Source: Xanthomonas fragariae (GTDB lineage: Bacteria > Pseudomonadota > Gammaproteobacteria > Xanthomonadales > Xanthomonadaceae). Taken from it: a stretch of DNA of 64,000 nt. How positions within the stretch are numbered: position 1 is the first letter of the stretch; every line of letters starts with the position of its first letter. The stretch covers positions 3,527,501 through 3,591,500 of the forward strand of contig NZ_LT853882.1 in NCBI RefSeq assembly GCF_900183975.1. Direction: 5' to 3'. A program made the translations under genes and the position numbers. The notes below the pieces were generated by a model that saw nothing but the letters and a program-made list of their open reading frames with translations, was not told the origin of the DNA and searched no databases. This document shows, in pieces, positions 40,533-49,634 of this stretch.

Positions 40533-41705
40533 ATGCGCATCAATCCGCTCCTTCTTGCGTTGGCCATCACCGCCGCGCCCGCTGCCGCCAACGCAGCCAC
40601 CTCGCTCGAAAACTGGCCAACCAAGTACACCTTCGATGATGGCACCGAAGTTGGCGTGTTCGGCACGTTCGCCTACGACGACAACAACTTCTACAATGAT
40701 GACCGCCTGGAAGACCGTACCGACTTTCGCCGAAAGGAATTGGGAGCCACCATCAAGAAAAAGGGCGTCTACGACGCCATGGTGAATTTCGACTTCGAAA
40801 CCAAGCTGTGGCTGGACGTGTTCTTCCGCGTCGAGACCAAGGCGCTGCTGGGCCAGGATTACGGCCGCGTACGTCTGGGCTACATGAAGGTGCCGGTGGG
40901 TCTGGAAGCGGTGCAGAGCTCGCGCGTCGGCAGTTTCATGGAACTGGGCCTGCCGGTGCAGGCTGTGTACCAGGGCCGCCGTACCGGCATGGAATGGACC
41001 CTGGAACGCCAGGAGTACCTGCTGCAGGCCGGCGCCTACGGCGGCAAGGATCTGCAGGGTGACAATCCGGGCACCACCCAGGCCGTGCATACGGTGTGGA
41101 CCCCGATCAAGGCCGAAGGCGAGGTGTTGCATCTAGGTATCGCCGGCTCGGTCGAGAACCCGCGCGGCTTCAGTGACGGCCGCGGCGTGTCCTTCAGCCC
41201 GCGTGTACGCCTGCGTGCCCGCCCGGAAGCCGGGCTGACCGACGTGCGTTTGATCGACACCGGCACCATTGTCGATGTGGACCACGTAGTCCGCACCGGC
41301 CTGGAAGCGGTCTGGATCCACGGCCCGTTCTCGCTGCAGAGCGAAGCACTGCGCGCCGAAGTGGCGCGTAACGAAGGACTGCCGCACTTCATCGCACAGG
41401 GCCAGTACGTTTATGGCACCTGGACGCTGACCGGCGAGTCGCGCACCTACACCAGCGGCTTACCGGGCAACATCAAGCCGGCGCACGACTACGGCGCGGT
41501 CGAGCTGACCGCCCGCTACAGCCGCCTGAATCTGGAAGACAACAACGTCCATGGTGGCCGTCAGCACGACACCACCATCGGCGCCAATTGGTATCTCACC
41601 AGCCACTTCAAGTTCCAGGCCAACTACAGCTGGGTGGATGCCTCGCGCAATGGCGTCCATGAGACCCCGCACGTGATGGAACTGCGTGCGCAGGTGCAGT
41701 TCTAG
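40533..41705 (+). CDS. OprP/OprO-type outer-membrane porin
   Basis: The 390-residue protein has a signal peptide (LLLALAITAAPAAANA), an OprP-like 16-strand barrel (KALLGQDYGRVRLGYMKVPV, then ELGLPVQAVYQGRRTGMEW) and a C-terminal Phe (LRAQVQF). The family includes phosphate-selective porins, but in Xanthomonas such porins also sit beside carboxylate transporters. Being divergent from dctA and followed by a sensor kinase, it probably passes dicarboxylates (inference). Start at 40533; a frame opens 12 codons earlier. Confidence 0.9.
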   Translation: MRINPLLLALAITAAPAAANAATSLENWPTKYTFDDGTEVGVFGTFAYDDNNFYNDDRLEDRTDFRRKELGATIKKKGVYDAMVNFDFETKLWLDVFFRVETKALLGQDYGRVRLGYMKVPVGLEAVQSSRVGSFMELGLPVQAVYQGRRTGMEWTLERQEYLLQAGAYGGKDLQGDNPGTTQAVHTVWTPIKAEGEVLHLGIAGSVENPRGFSDGRGVSFSPRVRLRARPEAGLTDVRLIDTGTIVDVDHVVRTGLEAVWIHGPFSLQSEALRAEVARNEGLPHFIAQGQYVYGTWTLTGESRTYTSGLPGNIKPAHDYGAVELTARYSRLNLEDNNVHGGRQHDTTIGANWYLTSHFKFQANYSWVDASRNGVHETPHVMELRAQVQF

Positions 41706-41889
41706 GCGTCGCTAATGGCGATGCACTGCGCGGCTGACGCCGCCCAGTGTCTGCGCCCGCTGCAACGTGGTAACGCACACCAGCGCGTGTGCCCATGCGG
41801 CCGCATCCTCGCTGAGAGTGCGGCCGCAGTCGTTTGTGGCGGTTGTCTGTGATGACTGATGCGATGGTTGGCAAGCCGAGAGCTGCGCG

Positions 41890-44565
41890 ATGCCGGGGCA
41901 GACCGCCATACTTGTCGATATGTACGCCTCGCAACGCCGCCGCCTGCTGCTCACCTCGACAATAGTGCTGGGCGGAATGTTCGTGGCCATGCTCGCGGCC
42001 GGGCACTTCGTCGAACAAAGTGCCTTGCACGACGAAAGCGCCACCGTGCGGCGTCAGCTACGCTTGTATGCGCAGGCGCTGCAGCAGCGCATCGATCGCT
42101 ATCGCACGCTGCCGCAGATTCTAGCGCTGGACCCGGAGCTACGCGCTGCGGTCTCGGTCCCGTTGTCGCCCGAGCAGGTGGAACAGCTCAATCGCAAACT
42201 GAAGCGTGCCAACAACGTCACTCAGTCCTCCACGCTGACACTGATCAACCACGATGGCATTGCATTGGCGGCCAGCAACTGGCAGGCCGCACGCAGCAAC
42301 GTGGGGGTGGACTACGCATTCCGTCCGTATTATCAGCAGGCGTTGGCCACCGGCAGCGGCAGTTTCTACGGCATCGGCATGACCACAAGCGAGCCGGGCT
42401 ATTTCCTGTCGCAGGCCATCGCCGATTCCGCAGGCAAGGTGCAAGGCGTGGTGGTGATCAAGATCGCGCTGGCTGCACTGGAGCGCGAATGGCTGCAGAC
42501 ACCGGATATCGTGCTGGCTTCCGATGCGCACGATGTGGTGTTTCTGGCCAGCCGCCCCGGGTGGCGCTACCGCATGCTCGCCCCGCTGAACCAACGCGAT
42601 CGCAGCGAATTGCAGAGCACACGTCAGTACGCCGATCAGGGCTTGCTGCCGCTGCGGCGTCGGCTGATCGAGCAGACCGGCTTCGGCGGTGTGCTGGCCG
42701 AAATCCGCGACCCGCCGCTCAGCGCGCCTGTGCTGTGGCAGACCCTGGACGTGCCGGAAAGCGGCTGGCGCCTGCATCTGTTGCACGACACCCGCGCCAG
42801 TGTCGCCGCCGGGCGCGCCGCCGCGATTGCCGCTGCAGGTGCCTGGTTGGCGCTGGCCTTGTTGTGGTTGTTCGTGCAGCAGCAGCGGCGGCTGTCGGCG
42901 TTGCGCCAGCGCAGCCGGCATGAACTGGAAACCTTGTTGCAACAACACGCCGAAGAACTGCGCACTGCACAGGACCGGGTGGTCACCGCCGCGCAACAGG
43001 CCAATTCCGGCCTGAGCCGCAGCCTGGAACATCTGCCGCAAGGCGTGGTGGTGATCGACGATGCGCTCAATCTGGTGGCGTGGAATTCGCGCTATGTGGA
43101 GCTGTTCCGCTTCCCGCCCGAGCTGCTCAAGATCGGCCGCCCGATCGAGGATCTGTTCCGCTTCAATGCACGCCGCGGCCTGCTCGGGCCGGGGCCGATC
43201 GAAGCGGCCATCGAACGCCGTCTCAACCATCTGCGTAGCGGCAAACCGCATATGCGCGAAAGCGAGAAAGAAGACGGCACGGTGCTGGAAATCCGTGGCA
43301 ATCCGCTGCCCGATGGCGGATTCGTCACCAGCTACGCCGACATCACCAGCTACAAGAACGCCGCACGCGAACTGCGCTCATTGGCCGACGCATTGGAACA
43401 TCGCGTCGCCGAACGCACCCGCGATCTGGCCGCGGCCAAGCGCGAAGCAGAAAGCGCCAACCGCTACAAGACCCGCTTCGTCGCCTCGGCCGTGCACGAT
43501 CTGCTGCAGCCGCTCAACGCCGCACGCATGTTCGTCTCCGTGTTGCGTGGGCACGTGCATGAAGCGGGCAGCGCACGCGTGGTAGACAACATCGAAAGTG
43601 CGCTGGCTGCGCAGGACGCCATCCTCAACAGCCTGCTGGACATCTCGCGCCTGGAAGCCGGCAGCCTGAAAACGCAGGTGCGCGATTTCGCAATCTCCCC
43701 GTTGCTGGAAACGTTGGCGCGCGAGTTCGGCATCCTCGCCGAAGACCGCGGCCTGGTGCTGGATTGGGTGCCGACCTCCGCAGTGGTGCTGAGCGATGAA
43801 AATCTGCTGCGTCGCATCCTGCAGAACTTTCTGTCTAACGCCATTCGCTACACGCCGCGTGGGCGCGTACTGATCGGCTGCCGTCGCCGCGGTGGCTGGC
43901 TGCGTATCGAAGTGCACGACCAAGGACCCGGCATTCCCGACGCCTTGCAACATGAAATCTTCGAGGAATTCCGCCGCCTGGACGACGGTGTGGCCAACGA
44001 TCGCGGCGCAGGCCTGGGACTGGCCATCGTCGAACGCATCGGCCGCTTGCTCGGCCACCGCATCGGCCTGCGCTCTACCCTGGGTGGCGGCAGCGTGTTT
44101 TCGGTCACCGTGCCGCTGGGCGAACGCGCCGCGATCGCTGCGCGGTTGCCGCCGCCTGCCACCAATGCAGAGCACGGCAACGACCCCATCCTGCACGGTT
44201 GCCGGGTGTGGTGTGTGGACGACGACCCGCGTGTCTGCGAGGCCACCCGCGCGCTGCTGGAACGCTGGGAATGCCGCGTGGATTTCGCTGGCGGCCCCGA
44301 CGATGCATTGGTCAGCGCCAACGCCGACGACGTGCCGGAATTGCTTTTGCTGGATGTGCGCATGGGCGAGCACTACGGCCCCATGCTGCTGCCGCAGCTG
44401 ATGGAACGCTGGCAGCGCGAGCCCCGCATCATCCTGGTGACTGCGGAGCCCGATCCGGCCTTGCGCGTACACGCACAGGAATTGGGATGGGGCTTTTTGT
44501 CCAAGCCGGTCCGCCCACCCGCACTACGTGCGCTAATAACGCAGATGCTGCTGTGGCGTAGGTGA
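41890..44565 (+). CDS. Hybrid sensor histidine kinase (dCache-like, PAS, HisKA, HATPase, receiver)
   Basis: The 891-residue protein has two membrane spans (about residues 18-40 and 318-336) that bracket a periplasmic sensor of the dCache/DctB type. A coiled coil and a PAS domain (about 375-480) follow. The HisKA box is FVASAVHDLLQPLNAARM with H536, the ATPase has N, G1 (DQGPGIPD) and G2 (GAGLGLAI) boxes, and the C-terminal receiver has the phospho-Asp D822 in LLLLDVRMG. The place next to dctA and the porin suggests it senses C4-dicarboxylates. An internal ATG at 41920 is an alternative start. Its cognate regulator may be the NarL protein at 49635-50273, now separated from it by the IS cluster. 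Confidence 0.92.
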   Translation: MPGQTAILVDMYASQRRRLLLTSTIVLGGMFVAMLAAGHFVEQSALHDESATVRRQLRLYAQALQQRIDRYRTLPQILALDPELRAAVSVPLSPEQVEQLNRKLKRANNVTQSSTLTLINHDGIALAASNWQAARSNVGVDYAFRPYYQQALATGSGSFYGIGMTTSEPGYFLSQAIADSAGKVQGVVVIKIALAALEREWLQTPDIVLASDAHDVVFLASRPGWRYRMLAPLNQRDRSELQSTRQYADQGLLPLRRRLIEQTGFGGVLAEIRDPPLSAPVLWQTLDVPESGWRLHLLHDTRASVAAGRAAAIAAAGAWLALALLWLFVQQQRRLSALRQRSRHELETLLQQHAEELRTAQDRVVTAAQQANSGLSRSLEHLPQGVVVIDDALNLVAWNSRYVELFRFPPELLKIGRPIEDLFRFNARRGLLGPGPIEAAIERRLNHLRSGKPHMRESEKEDGTVLEIRGNPLPDGGFVTSYADITSYKNAARELRSLADALEHRVAERTRDLAAAKREAESANRYKTRFVASAVHDLLQPLNAARMFVSVLRGHVHEAGSARVVDNIESALAAQDAILNSLLDISRLEAGSLKTQVRDFAISPLLETLAREFGILAEDRGLVLDWVPTSAVVLSDENLLRRILQNFLSNAIRYTPRGRVLIGCRRRGGWLRIEVHDQGPGIPDALQHEIFEEFRRLDDGVANDRGAGLGLAIVERIGRLLGHRIGLRSTLGGGSVFSVTVPLGERAAIAARLPPPATNAEHGNDPILHGCRVWCVDDDPRVCEATRALLERWECRVDFAGGPDDALVSANADDVPELLLLDVRMGEHYGPMLLPQLMERWQREPRIILVTAEPDPALRVHAQELGWGFLSKPVRPPALRALITQMLLWRR

Positions 44566-44645
44566 TGCGGCAGGCTGCGCGTGCTGTCAGGATCGCGATG
44601 AAAGCGGTTGGCCGATTTTTCTCCCCCCGAAAAATGGGAGTTACC

Positions 44646-44718
44646 ATGTTCAAACACACCTATCTGATTTTGATCTTGTTGCCGGTTGCAGCCTGCGCGT
44701 TAGGCTTTACCGCGCAGG
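44646..44718 (+). pseudogene. DUF1460 lipoprotein gene, 5' part (interrupted by IS cluster)
   Basis: A ribosome binding site (GGGAG) precedes an ATG that encodes MFKHTYLILILLPVAACALG, a lipoprotein signal peptide with a lipobox-like VAAC. After codon 24 (TAQ) the sequence enters the IS3 element. The matching remainder, beginning ATPADSVQPSGPV, resumes directly on the far side of the IS cluster at 48693, so both pieces are taken as one gene split by insertion. Confidence 0.7.
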
Positions 44719-44744
44719 TGATACGCCCAGGGTTCCGTAGACAC

Positions 44745-45552
44745 TCAAGACCCTCGTTGCGCGTAGCGCCGTTCAAACTCTACAGGGGACAGGTCGCCAG
44801 TTGAACCGTGGCGGCGGTTGGGGTTGTAGAACATTTCGATGTAGTCGAATACCTCGGCGCGAGCGGCGTCCTTGGTGGGATAGATCCGCCGCCTGATCCG
44901 CTCGCGTTTGAGCAGGCCGAAGAAGCTCTCCACGGGTGCGTTGTCGTGGCAGTTGCCACGCCGACTCATGCTGCACACCACGCCATGGGACGCCAGGAAA
45001 CTGCGCCAGTCATCGCTGGTGTAGACAGACCCTTGGTCCGAATGAACCAGGCAACCAGCGTTGGGTTTGCGCCGCCACACCGCAGACAACAAGGCCTGCA
45101 CGACCAACTCGGTGTCGGCCCGATCGCGCATCGCCCAGCCGACGACCTGCCGGGAAAACAGATCGATCACAACAGCCAGGTACATCCAGCCTTCATGCGT
45201 GCGGATGAAGGTGAAATCGCTCGCCCAGGCCGTGTCCGGCTCAGTCACGTCGAACTGTCGGTCAAGCAGGTTGGCCGCCGCCTTGCACTGCATTCCTCCA
45301 TGGAAGCGCGGTTTGCGACCATAGCCCACCTGGGCACGCAGTCCCTCGGTGCGCATCAGCCGATGCACCCGATGGCGACTGCAACGCTCACCCAGATCGC
45401 GCAGATCCCTGGTGATCTTGCGATGCCCATAGACACTGCCGCTGGCCAGCCAGTGGTGCTTGATCAGTCCAAGCAAGCGCTCATCTTCCTTGGCGCGCTC
45501 ACTGTTGGGCGAGCACAACCAGGCGTAATAGCCCGACCGGTTGACCCGACGT
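44745..45552 (-). pseudogene. IS3 transposase orfB, C-terminal part
   Basis: The retained part starts at RVNRSGYYAWLCSPNSERAK and includes the DDE integrase core: D in WASDFTFIRTHEGWMYLAVV, D in LVHSDQGSVYTSDDW and E in APVESFFGLLKRERIRRR. The N-terminal piece continues at 46767-46879 beyond the IS407-like insertion (AAYFAKGVRAKYAFMQAHCG, then EFRVCAMCRVL). Interrupted, so inactive. Confidence 0.85.
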
Positions 45553-45614
45553 CCCCCCAATTTTGAGTAGCGCCTCAGTTTGGAGTCCAATTCCCTACCC
45601 CGAGGAGATTGGAC

Positions 45615-45878
45615 GTGAAGAAGCGTTTTACCGAAGAGCAGATAATTGGCTTCCTGCGCGAAGCCGAAGCAGGCGTGGCGATCAAAGACCTGTGCCGGCG
45701 CCATGGCTTCAGTGAGGCCTCGTACTCCCTGTGGCGCAGCAAGTTCGGCGGGATGAGCGTGCCCGATGCCAAGCGACTCAAGGACCTTGAGTCCGAAAAC
45801 GCGCGGCTGAAGAAGTTGCTGGCCGAGCAGCTGTTCGAGAACGACCTGATCAAGGATGCGCTGCGAAAAAAGTGGTGA
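45615..45878 (+). CDS. IS407-group transposase orfA
   Basis: The 87-residue protein (GTG start, GAGGAG upstream) has the helix-turn-helix of IS3 orfA (FTEEQIIGFLREAEAGVAIK, DLCRRHGFSEASYSLWR) and the leucine-zipper region (LESENARLKKLLAEQLFEND). It overlaps orfB by 7 nt, where the programmed frameshift of the family occurs. A decayed copy of the same gene is seen at 50448-50505. Confidence 0.9.
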   Translation: MKKRFTEEQIIGFLREAEAGVAIKDLCRRHGFSEASYSLWRSKFGGMSVPDAKRLKDLESENARLKKLLAEQLFENDLIKDALRKKW

Positions 45879-46740
45879 GCGCACCGGCGCGTCGTGCGCT
45901 GGTGCGCGAGTGGATCGGGTGCGGTGCCAGCGAGCGTCGCGCCTTGGCGGCGATCGGCATGAGCGCCAGTGCGCTGCGCTATCGCCCGTGCGAAGACCGC
46001 AACGTTGAGCTACGCGAGCGCATTCTTGCGCTGGCGCATCGCCATCGCCGCTATGGCGTGGGGATGATCTATCTCAAACTTCGTCAGGAAGGACGCGTCG
46101 TGAACTACAAGCGTGTGGAGCGGTTGTACCGCGAACAGCAGTTGCAGGTCCGGCGCCGCAGGCGCAAGAAGGTGCCGGTGGGCGAGCGCCAACCATTGTT
46201 GCGGCCATTGCAGGCCAACCAGGTGTGGTCGATGGACTTCGTGTTCGACCGCACTGTGGAAGGTCGGGTGATCAAGTGTCTGGTGATCGTGGACGACGCA
46301 ACCCACGAAGCGGTCGCCATCGACGTGGAGCGCGCGATCTCGGGACACGGCGTTGCGCGCGTGCTGGACCGACTGGCACACAGCCGTGGCCTGCCGCAGG
46401 TGATCCGCACCGAGCGCGAAGCCTGCCCTCGGGGCACAACAGCAAGGAGTTTTGCGGCAGGGCGATGGTCGCCTGGGCGCACGCCCGTGGTGTGCAGCTA
46501 CGGCTCATCCAGCCGGGCAAACCGAACCAGAACGCCTACGTCGAATCGTTCAACGGCCGACTACGCGACGAATGCCTCAACGAGCACTGGTTCCCAACAC
46601 TGCTGCACGCGCGCACCGAGATCGAACGCTGGCGACGCGAATACAACGAGGACCGACCCAAGAAAGCAATCGGCGGCATGACGCCGGCCGCTTATGCCCA
46701 ACATCTGACAAACACCGATATCATCAGGCCCGGACTCTAA
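45872..46740 (+). pseudogene. IS407-group transposase orfB, frameshifted
   Basis: The N-terminal part is intact (ERRALAAIGMSASALRYRPC, VWSMDFVFDRTVEGRVIKCL with the first catalytic Asp). Near 46420 about 23 extra nucleotides sit where RTDNGKEF should be, destroying the second catalytic Asp and shifting the frame. The rest (VQLRLIQPGKPNQNAYVESF, with the catalytic Glu) continues in another frame to the stop at 46740. This copy cannot make active transposase. Confidence 0.85.
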
Positions 46741-46766
46741 ACCCGGCCGCTACTCAGGGCGGGGGG

Positions 46767-46879
46767 ACGTCGGTCCCGCAATACCCGGCACATCGCACAC
46801 ACCCTGAATTCCCCACAGTGGGCTTGCATGAAGGCGTACTTTGCCCTTACCCCTTGGCAAAGTACGCGGCGGCCTTTTT
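46767..46879 (-). pseudogene. IS3 transposase orfB, N-terminal part
   Basis: The segment lies between the two nested elements and encodes KAAAYFAKGVRAKYAFMQA, then HCGEFRVCAMCRVL on the minus strand. It links orfA (ending DILKK beyond the IS1478-like element) to the orfB remainder at 45552, which proves the three pieces were once one IS3 element. Confidence 0.85.
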
Positions 46880-48386
46880 AGTCGCCCCTGAAAAACCCCA
46901 ACCACCCAACGACCGCAAGGCCTTGATGTCTGCACCGGCGTGCCAAAACTACCAGTGTTCGCTACGCTGAAGGCTGGTTTCTTGCAATTTGCGCCCATGC
47001 GTACACGCCGTCCTGCTGCCGAAGACAGACCCGCCGACGAGTTGTTTCGTTCGCGGCTGGAGAACTAGATCGATCTGCGTCATCCGCTGGCGCGGCTGAG
47101 CCAACGGATGCCGTGGACGGCGTTGGAGCAAGCACTTTCATCGCGCTTGCCGGCCACCCAGGCCGGTGGCGGTCGGCCGGCATTGCCGGTGCGGCTGATT
47201 GCCGGTTTGCTCTACCTCAAACACGCTTACGACCTGTCCGATGAAGCGGTGTGCGAGCGCTGGCTGGAGAATCCGTACTGGCAGTTCTTCACCGGCGAGG
47301 TCGTGTTCCAGACGCGTTTGCCGTGCGATGCCAGCTCGCTGACGCGCTGGCGGCAGCGCCTGGGTGAGGCCGGGATGGAAGAGCTGCTGGCGCACACCAT
47401 CAACGCCGCGCACGCGATGCAGGCGGTGGACGCACGCGAGTTGTCGCGGGTGATCGTGGACACCACGGTGCAGGAAAAGGCGATCGCCTATCCGACCGAC
47501 AGCCGTTTGCTGGAGGTGGCACGCAAGAAGCTGGTGTTACTGGCCAAGCGGCACAGCATCGGATTGCGGCAGAGCTACGCGCGGCAAGGCCCGGCCCTGA
47601 GCCGCAAGGCAGGTCGGTATGCGCATGCGCGCCAGTTCAAGCGGATGCGGCGCGTCCTGCGACGTCAACGCACAGTGCTGGGACGGCTCGTGCGCGACAT
47701 CCAACGCAAACTCGATCAGGTAAACACCGGCGTGCGCGAGCGCATCGCTGTCTGGCTGGAACGTGCGCAACGGCTGTGCACGCAGCGTCCGAAGGACAAA
47801 CAAAAACCCTACGCATTGCATGCCCCGGAAGTGGAATGCATCGGCAAGGGCAAGGCGCGTCAAGCGTACGAATTCGGCGTCAAGGTCGGCATTGCGGTCA
47901 CCGCCTGCAAGGGATTGGTCGTGGGTGCGCGCAGCTTCCCGGGCAACCCGTACGACGGCGATACCTTGGCCGAGCAGCTGGAGCAGACACGCGGGTTGCT
48001 GCAGGATGTGAGCGTAGAACCGACGGTGGCGATCGTGGACCTGGGCGATCGCGGGCGCGAAGTCGATGGCGTGCAGGTCCTGCATCGCGGCAAGGCCAAG
48101 ACGCTGACGCGACGGCAATGGCGCTGGATCAAGCGACGGCAGGCGGTGGAGCCGGTGATCGGACATCTGAAAGACGACTGCCGGTTGCGTCGCTGCAGGC
48201 TGAAAGGTGCCCAAGGCGATGCGCTGCACGTGCTCGGCTGCGCGGCCGGCTACAACCTGCGCTGGCTGCTGCGCTGGATCGCGTTTTTGCGTACCTGGAT
48301 GCGGGCGATGGGATGGTCATCCTTGAGTACCGCGCCGCTGTCACCGACGGCACTTGGCGCTTGAAGGGGATTTTTCAGGGACGACT
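46880..48386 (+). mobile_element. IS1478-like IS5-family element, copy 2 (1507 bp)
   Basis: The ends AGTCGCCCCTGAAAAACCCC and (inward) AGTCGTCCCTGAAAAATCCC match copy 1, and both sides carry TTTT (46876-46879, 48387-48390). It lies in the opposite orientation to copy 1 (18534-20031). Compared with copy 1 it has about 8 extra bases near 46899 and one base more in the transposase start. Confidence 0.9.
46997..48364 (+). pseudogene. IS5-family transposase, copy 2, with early amber codon
   Basis: The frame from ATG 46997 (MRTRRPAAEDRPADELFRSR) meets TAG at 47066-47068 in place of the Gln (CAG) that copy 1 has in ENQIDLRHP. After this codon the frame is open to 48364, about 430 residues with all catalytic blocks. 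An internal start (47108 or nearby) could give a shortened protein. Apart from the two N-terminal lesions both copies are nearly identical. Confidence 0.85.
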
Positions 48387-48629
48387 TTTTAGGATGTCGC
48401 GCTCCTCGGTCACTCGACGCAACTCTGCCTTCAGCCGCCGAACCTCGGCGCTCTGGTCCACCTCGGCGCGCTGCACCACGCCAGGCTTGCCGAACTTGCG
48501 CAGCCAGGCGTAGAGGCTGTGCGTGGTGACACCCAGTCGCTCCGCGACTTCTGCCACCTTGAAACCACGATTGGTCACTTGCCGGACCGCCTCGATCTTG
48601 AATTCATCCGTATACCGCTTGCTGCTCAT
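48387..48629 (-). pseudogene. IS3 transposase orfA, cut by the IS1478-like element
   Basis: The protein starts MSSKRYTDEFKIEAVRQVTN and has the orfA helix-turn-helix (VAEVAERLGVTTHSLYAWLR) and zipper (EVRRLKAELRRVTEERDILK). It is cut at DILKK, next to the A-rich stretch where orfA-orfB frameshifting normally occurs. The continuation is at 46879 beyond the inserted element. Confidence 0.85.
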
Positions 48630-48692
48630 AGACACCTCCGAATCGACCATTTTCGATGGCCTTGAGATGTCTAGGAAACCCTGGGCGTATCA

Positions 48693-49454
48693 GCAACGCC
48701 TGCCGACTCCGTGCAGCCCTCCGGGCCGGTCCGCGCCGACATGGATCCCTATACGGTCAATAGGTTGAACAACGTGCTGAACCAGGTCTCAAAGCATCGC
48801 GGCCTGAGCGCAGGGCATCTGATCGACGTGATTTCTGCAGAATTTCTCGACACGCCTTACCGAAGCCATATGTTGCAGGGTTCGGCCACGACGCCGGAGA
48901 AACTGATCATCGACTTCACCGGTCTGGATTGCTTCACCTATCTGGACTACGTCGAAGCTGCACGCAGCGCGTATTCCCAGCAAGATTTCATCAGTCGACT
49001 GATACTCACCCGCTACGTCAACAGCATCGTCGGCTTTACGTATCGCAAGCATTTGTTTTCGGATTGGGTCAACCGACCATACGAACTCGCCAACGACATC
49101 ACCGCAACAATCAGCCCCGATGCGGTCAGTGTGGTCAAAATGCTCAACTTGAAGGCAGACGGCGGCAATTATCTGCCCGGGTTGCCGGTCGTGCAGAGGA
49201 CCATCACCTACATCCCCACCGAACACATCGGCCGTAACGTCGTCCGACAGCTTCGCACCGGCGACTACATTGGCATCTACACGCACGAAACTGGGCTGGA
49301 TGTCACCCATGTCGGCTTTTTCGTCAGGACCAACAGGGGTCCGATGTTGCGCAATGCCTCATCGCAGGCGGAAAACCAAAAAGTCGTGGACTCACCACTT
49401 ATGGAATACCTCGCACGGGCACCCGGCATCATCATCTATAGGGCCAAGCAATAA
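48693..49454 (+). pseudogene. DUF1460 (amidase-like) lipoprotein gene, 3' part
   Basis: This open frame of about 250 codons has no signal peptide or good start of its own. It begins ATPADSVQPSGPVRADMDPY and contains the DUF1460 pattern (NQVSKHRGLSAGHLIDVISA, DFTGLDCFTYLDYVEAARSA with the nucleophile-like Cys, THVGFFVRTNRG with a His). DUF1460 proteins are NlpC/P60-like and are thought to act on peptidoglycan in the periplasm. The signal peptide is found at 44646-44718 before the IS cluster. A start at GTG 48711 or ATG 48741 would give only a cytoplasmic protein. Confidence 0.75.
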
Positions 49455-49634
49455 GAGCGGCTGGAAAATCGCGGCAAGCTGTCGGCGGGTCGTGGTAGCC
49501 TTCGAAAACAGTCTGACTGATTGCAGCTCCTGATTCACCGGTTCGCATCGCACCCCTGCACGGGGCCGCATGCGGTCGCTACCCAGCTGCACTGCTGCCG
49601 ACCGCGATACGCGGCGCACACTGGACGGGATCGA

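Larger units (their letters stand above)
45553..46766 (+). mobile_element. IS407-group (IS3-family) element inserted in the IS3 orfB
   Basis: The 1214-bp element has ends CCCCCCAATTTTGAGTAGCG and, inward from the right, CCCCCCGCCCTGAGTAGCGG. It is flanked by perfect ACGT duplications (45549-45552 and 46767-46770), the 4-bp size expected for this group. It carries orfA and a broken orfB on the plus strand. Confidence 0.85.
44719..48692 (-). mobile_element. IS3-family element carrying two nested IS insertions
   Basis: Both ends share the inverted repeat TGATACGCCCAGGGTT (44719 onward; its complement ends at 48692). Removing the IS407-like element with its ACGT duplication and the IS1478-like element with its TTTT duplication leaves about 1245 bp, a normal IS3 size. 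Its two genes (orfA from 48629, orfB to 44745, minus strand) then join in a readable order. No clean 3-bp target duplication is visible at the outer ends. Confidence 0.85.

Noticed and set aside
18534..48386. An inversion between the two IS1478-like copies has already taken place and explains why leuCDB is on the opposite strand from leuA
   Set aside because: Copy 2 is still flanked by the two matching halves of the IS3 element and by the same TTTT on both sides, which an inversion through it would have separated. The orientation of leuCDB is therefore not due to these copies.
18534..48386. Composite transposon bounded by the two IS1478-like copies
   Set aside because: The 26.8 kb between them are core genes in an expected order (pcm-tolC, waaA, dctA, leuCDB). 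Each copy has its own TTTT duplication, so they inserted separately.
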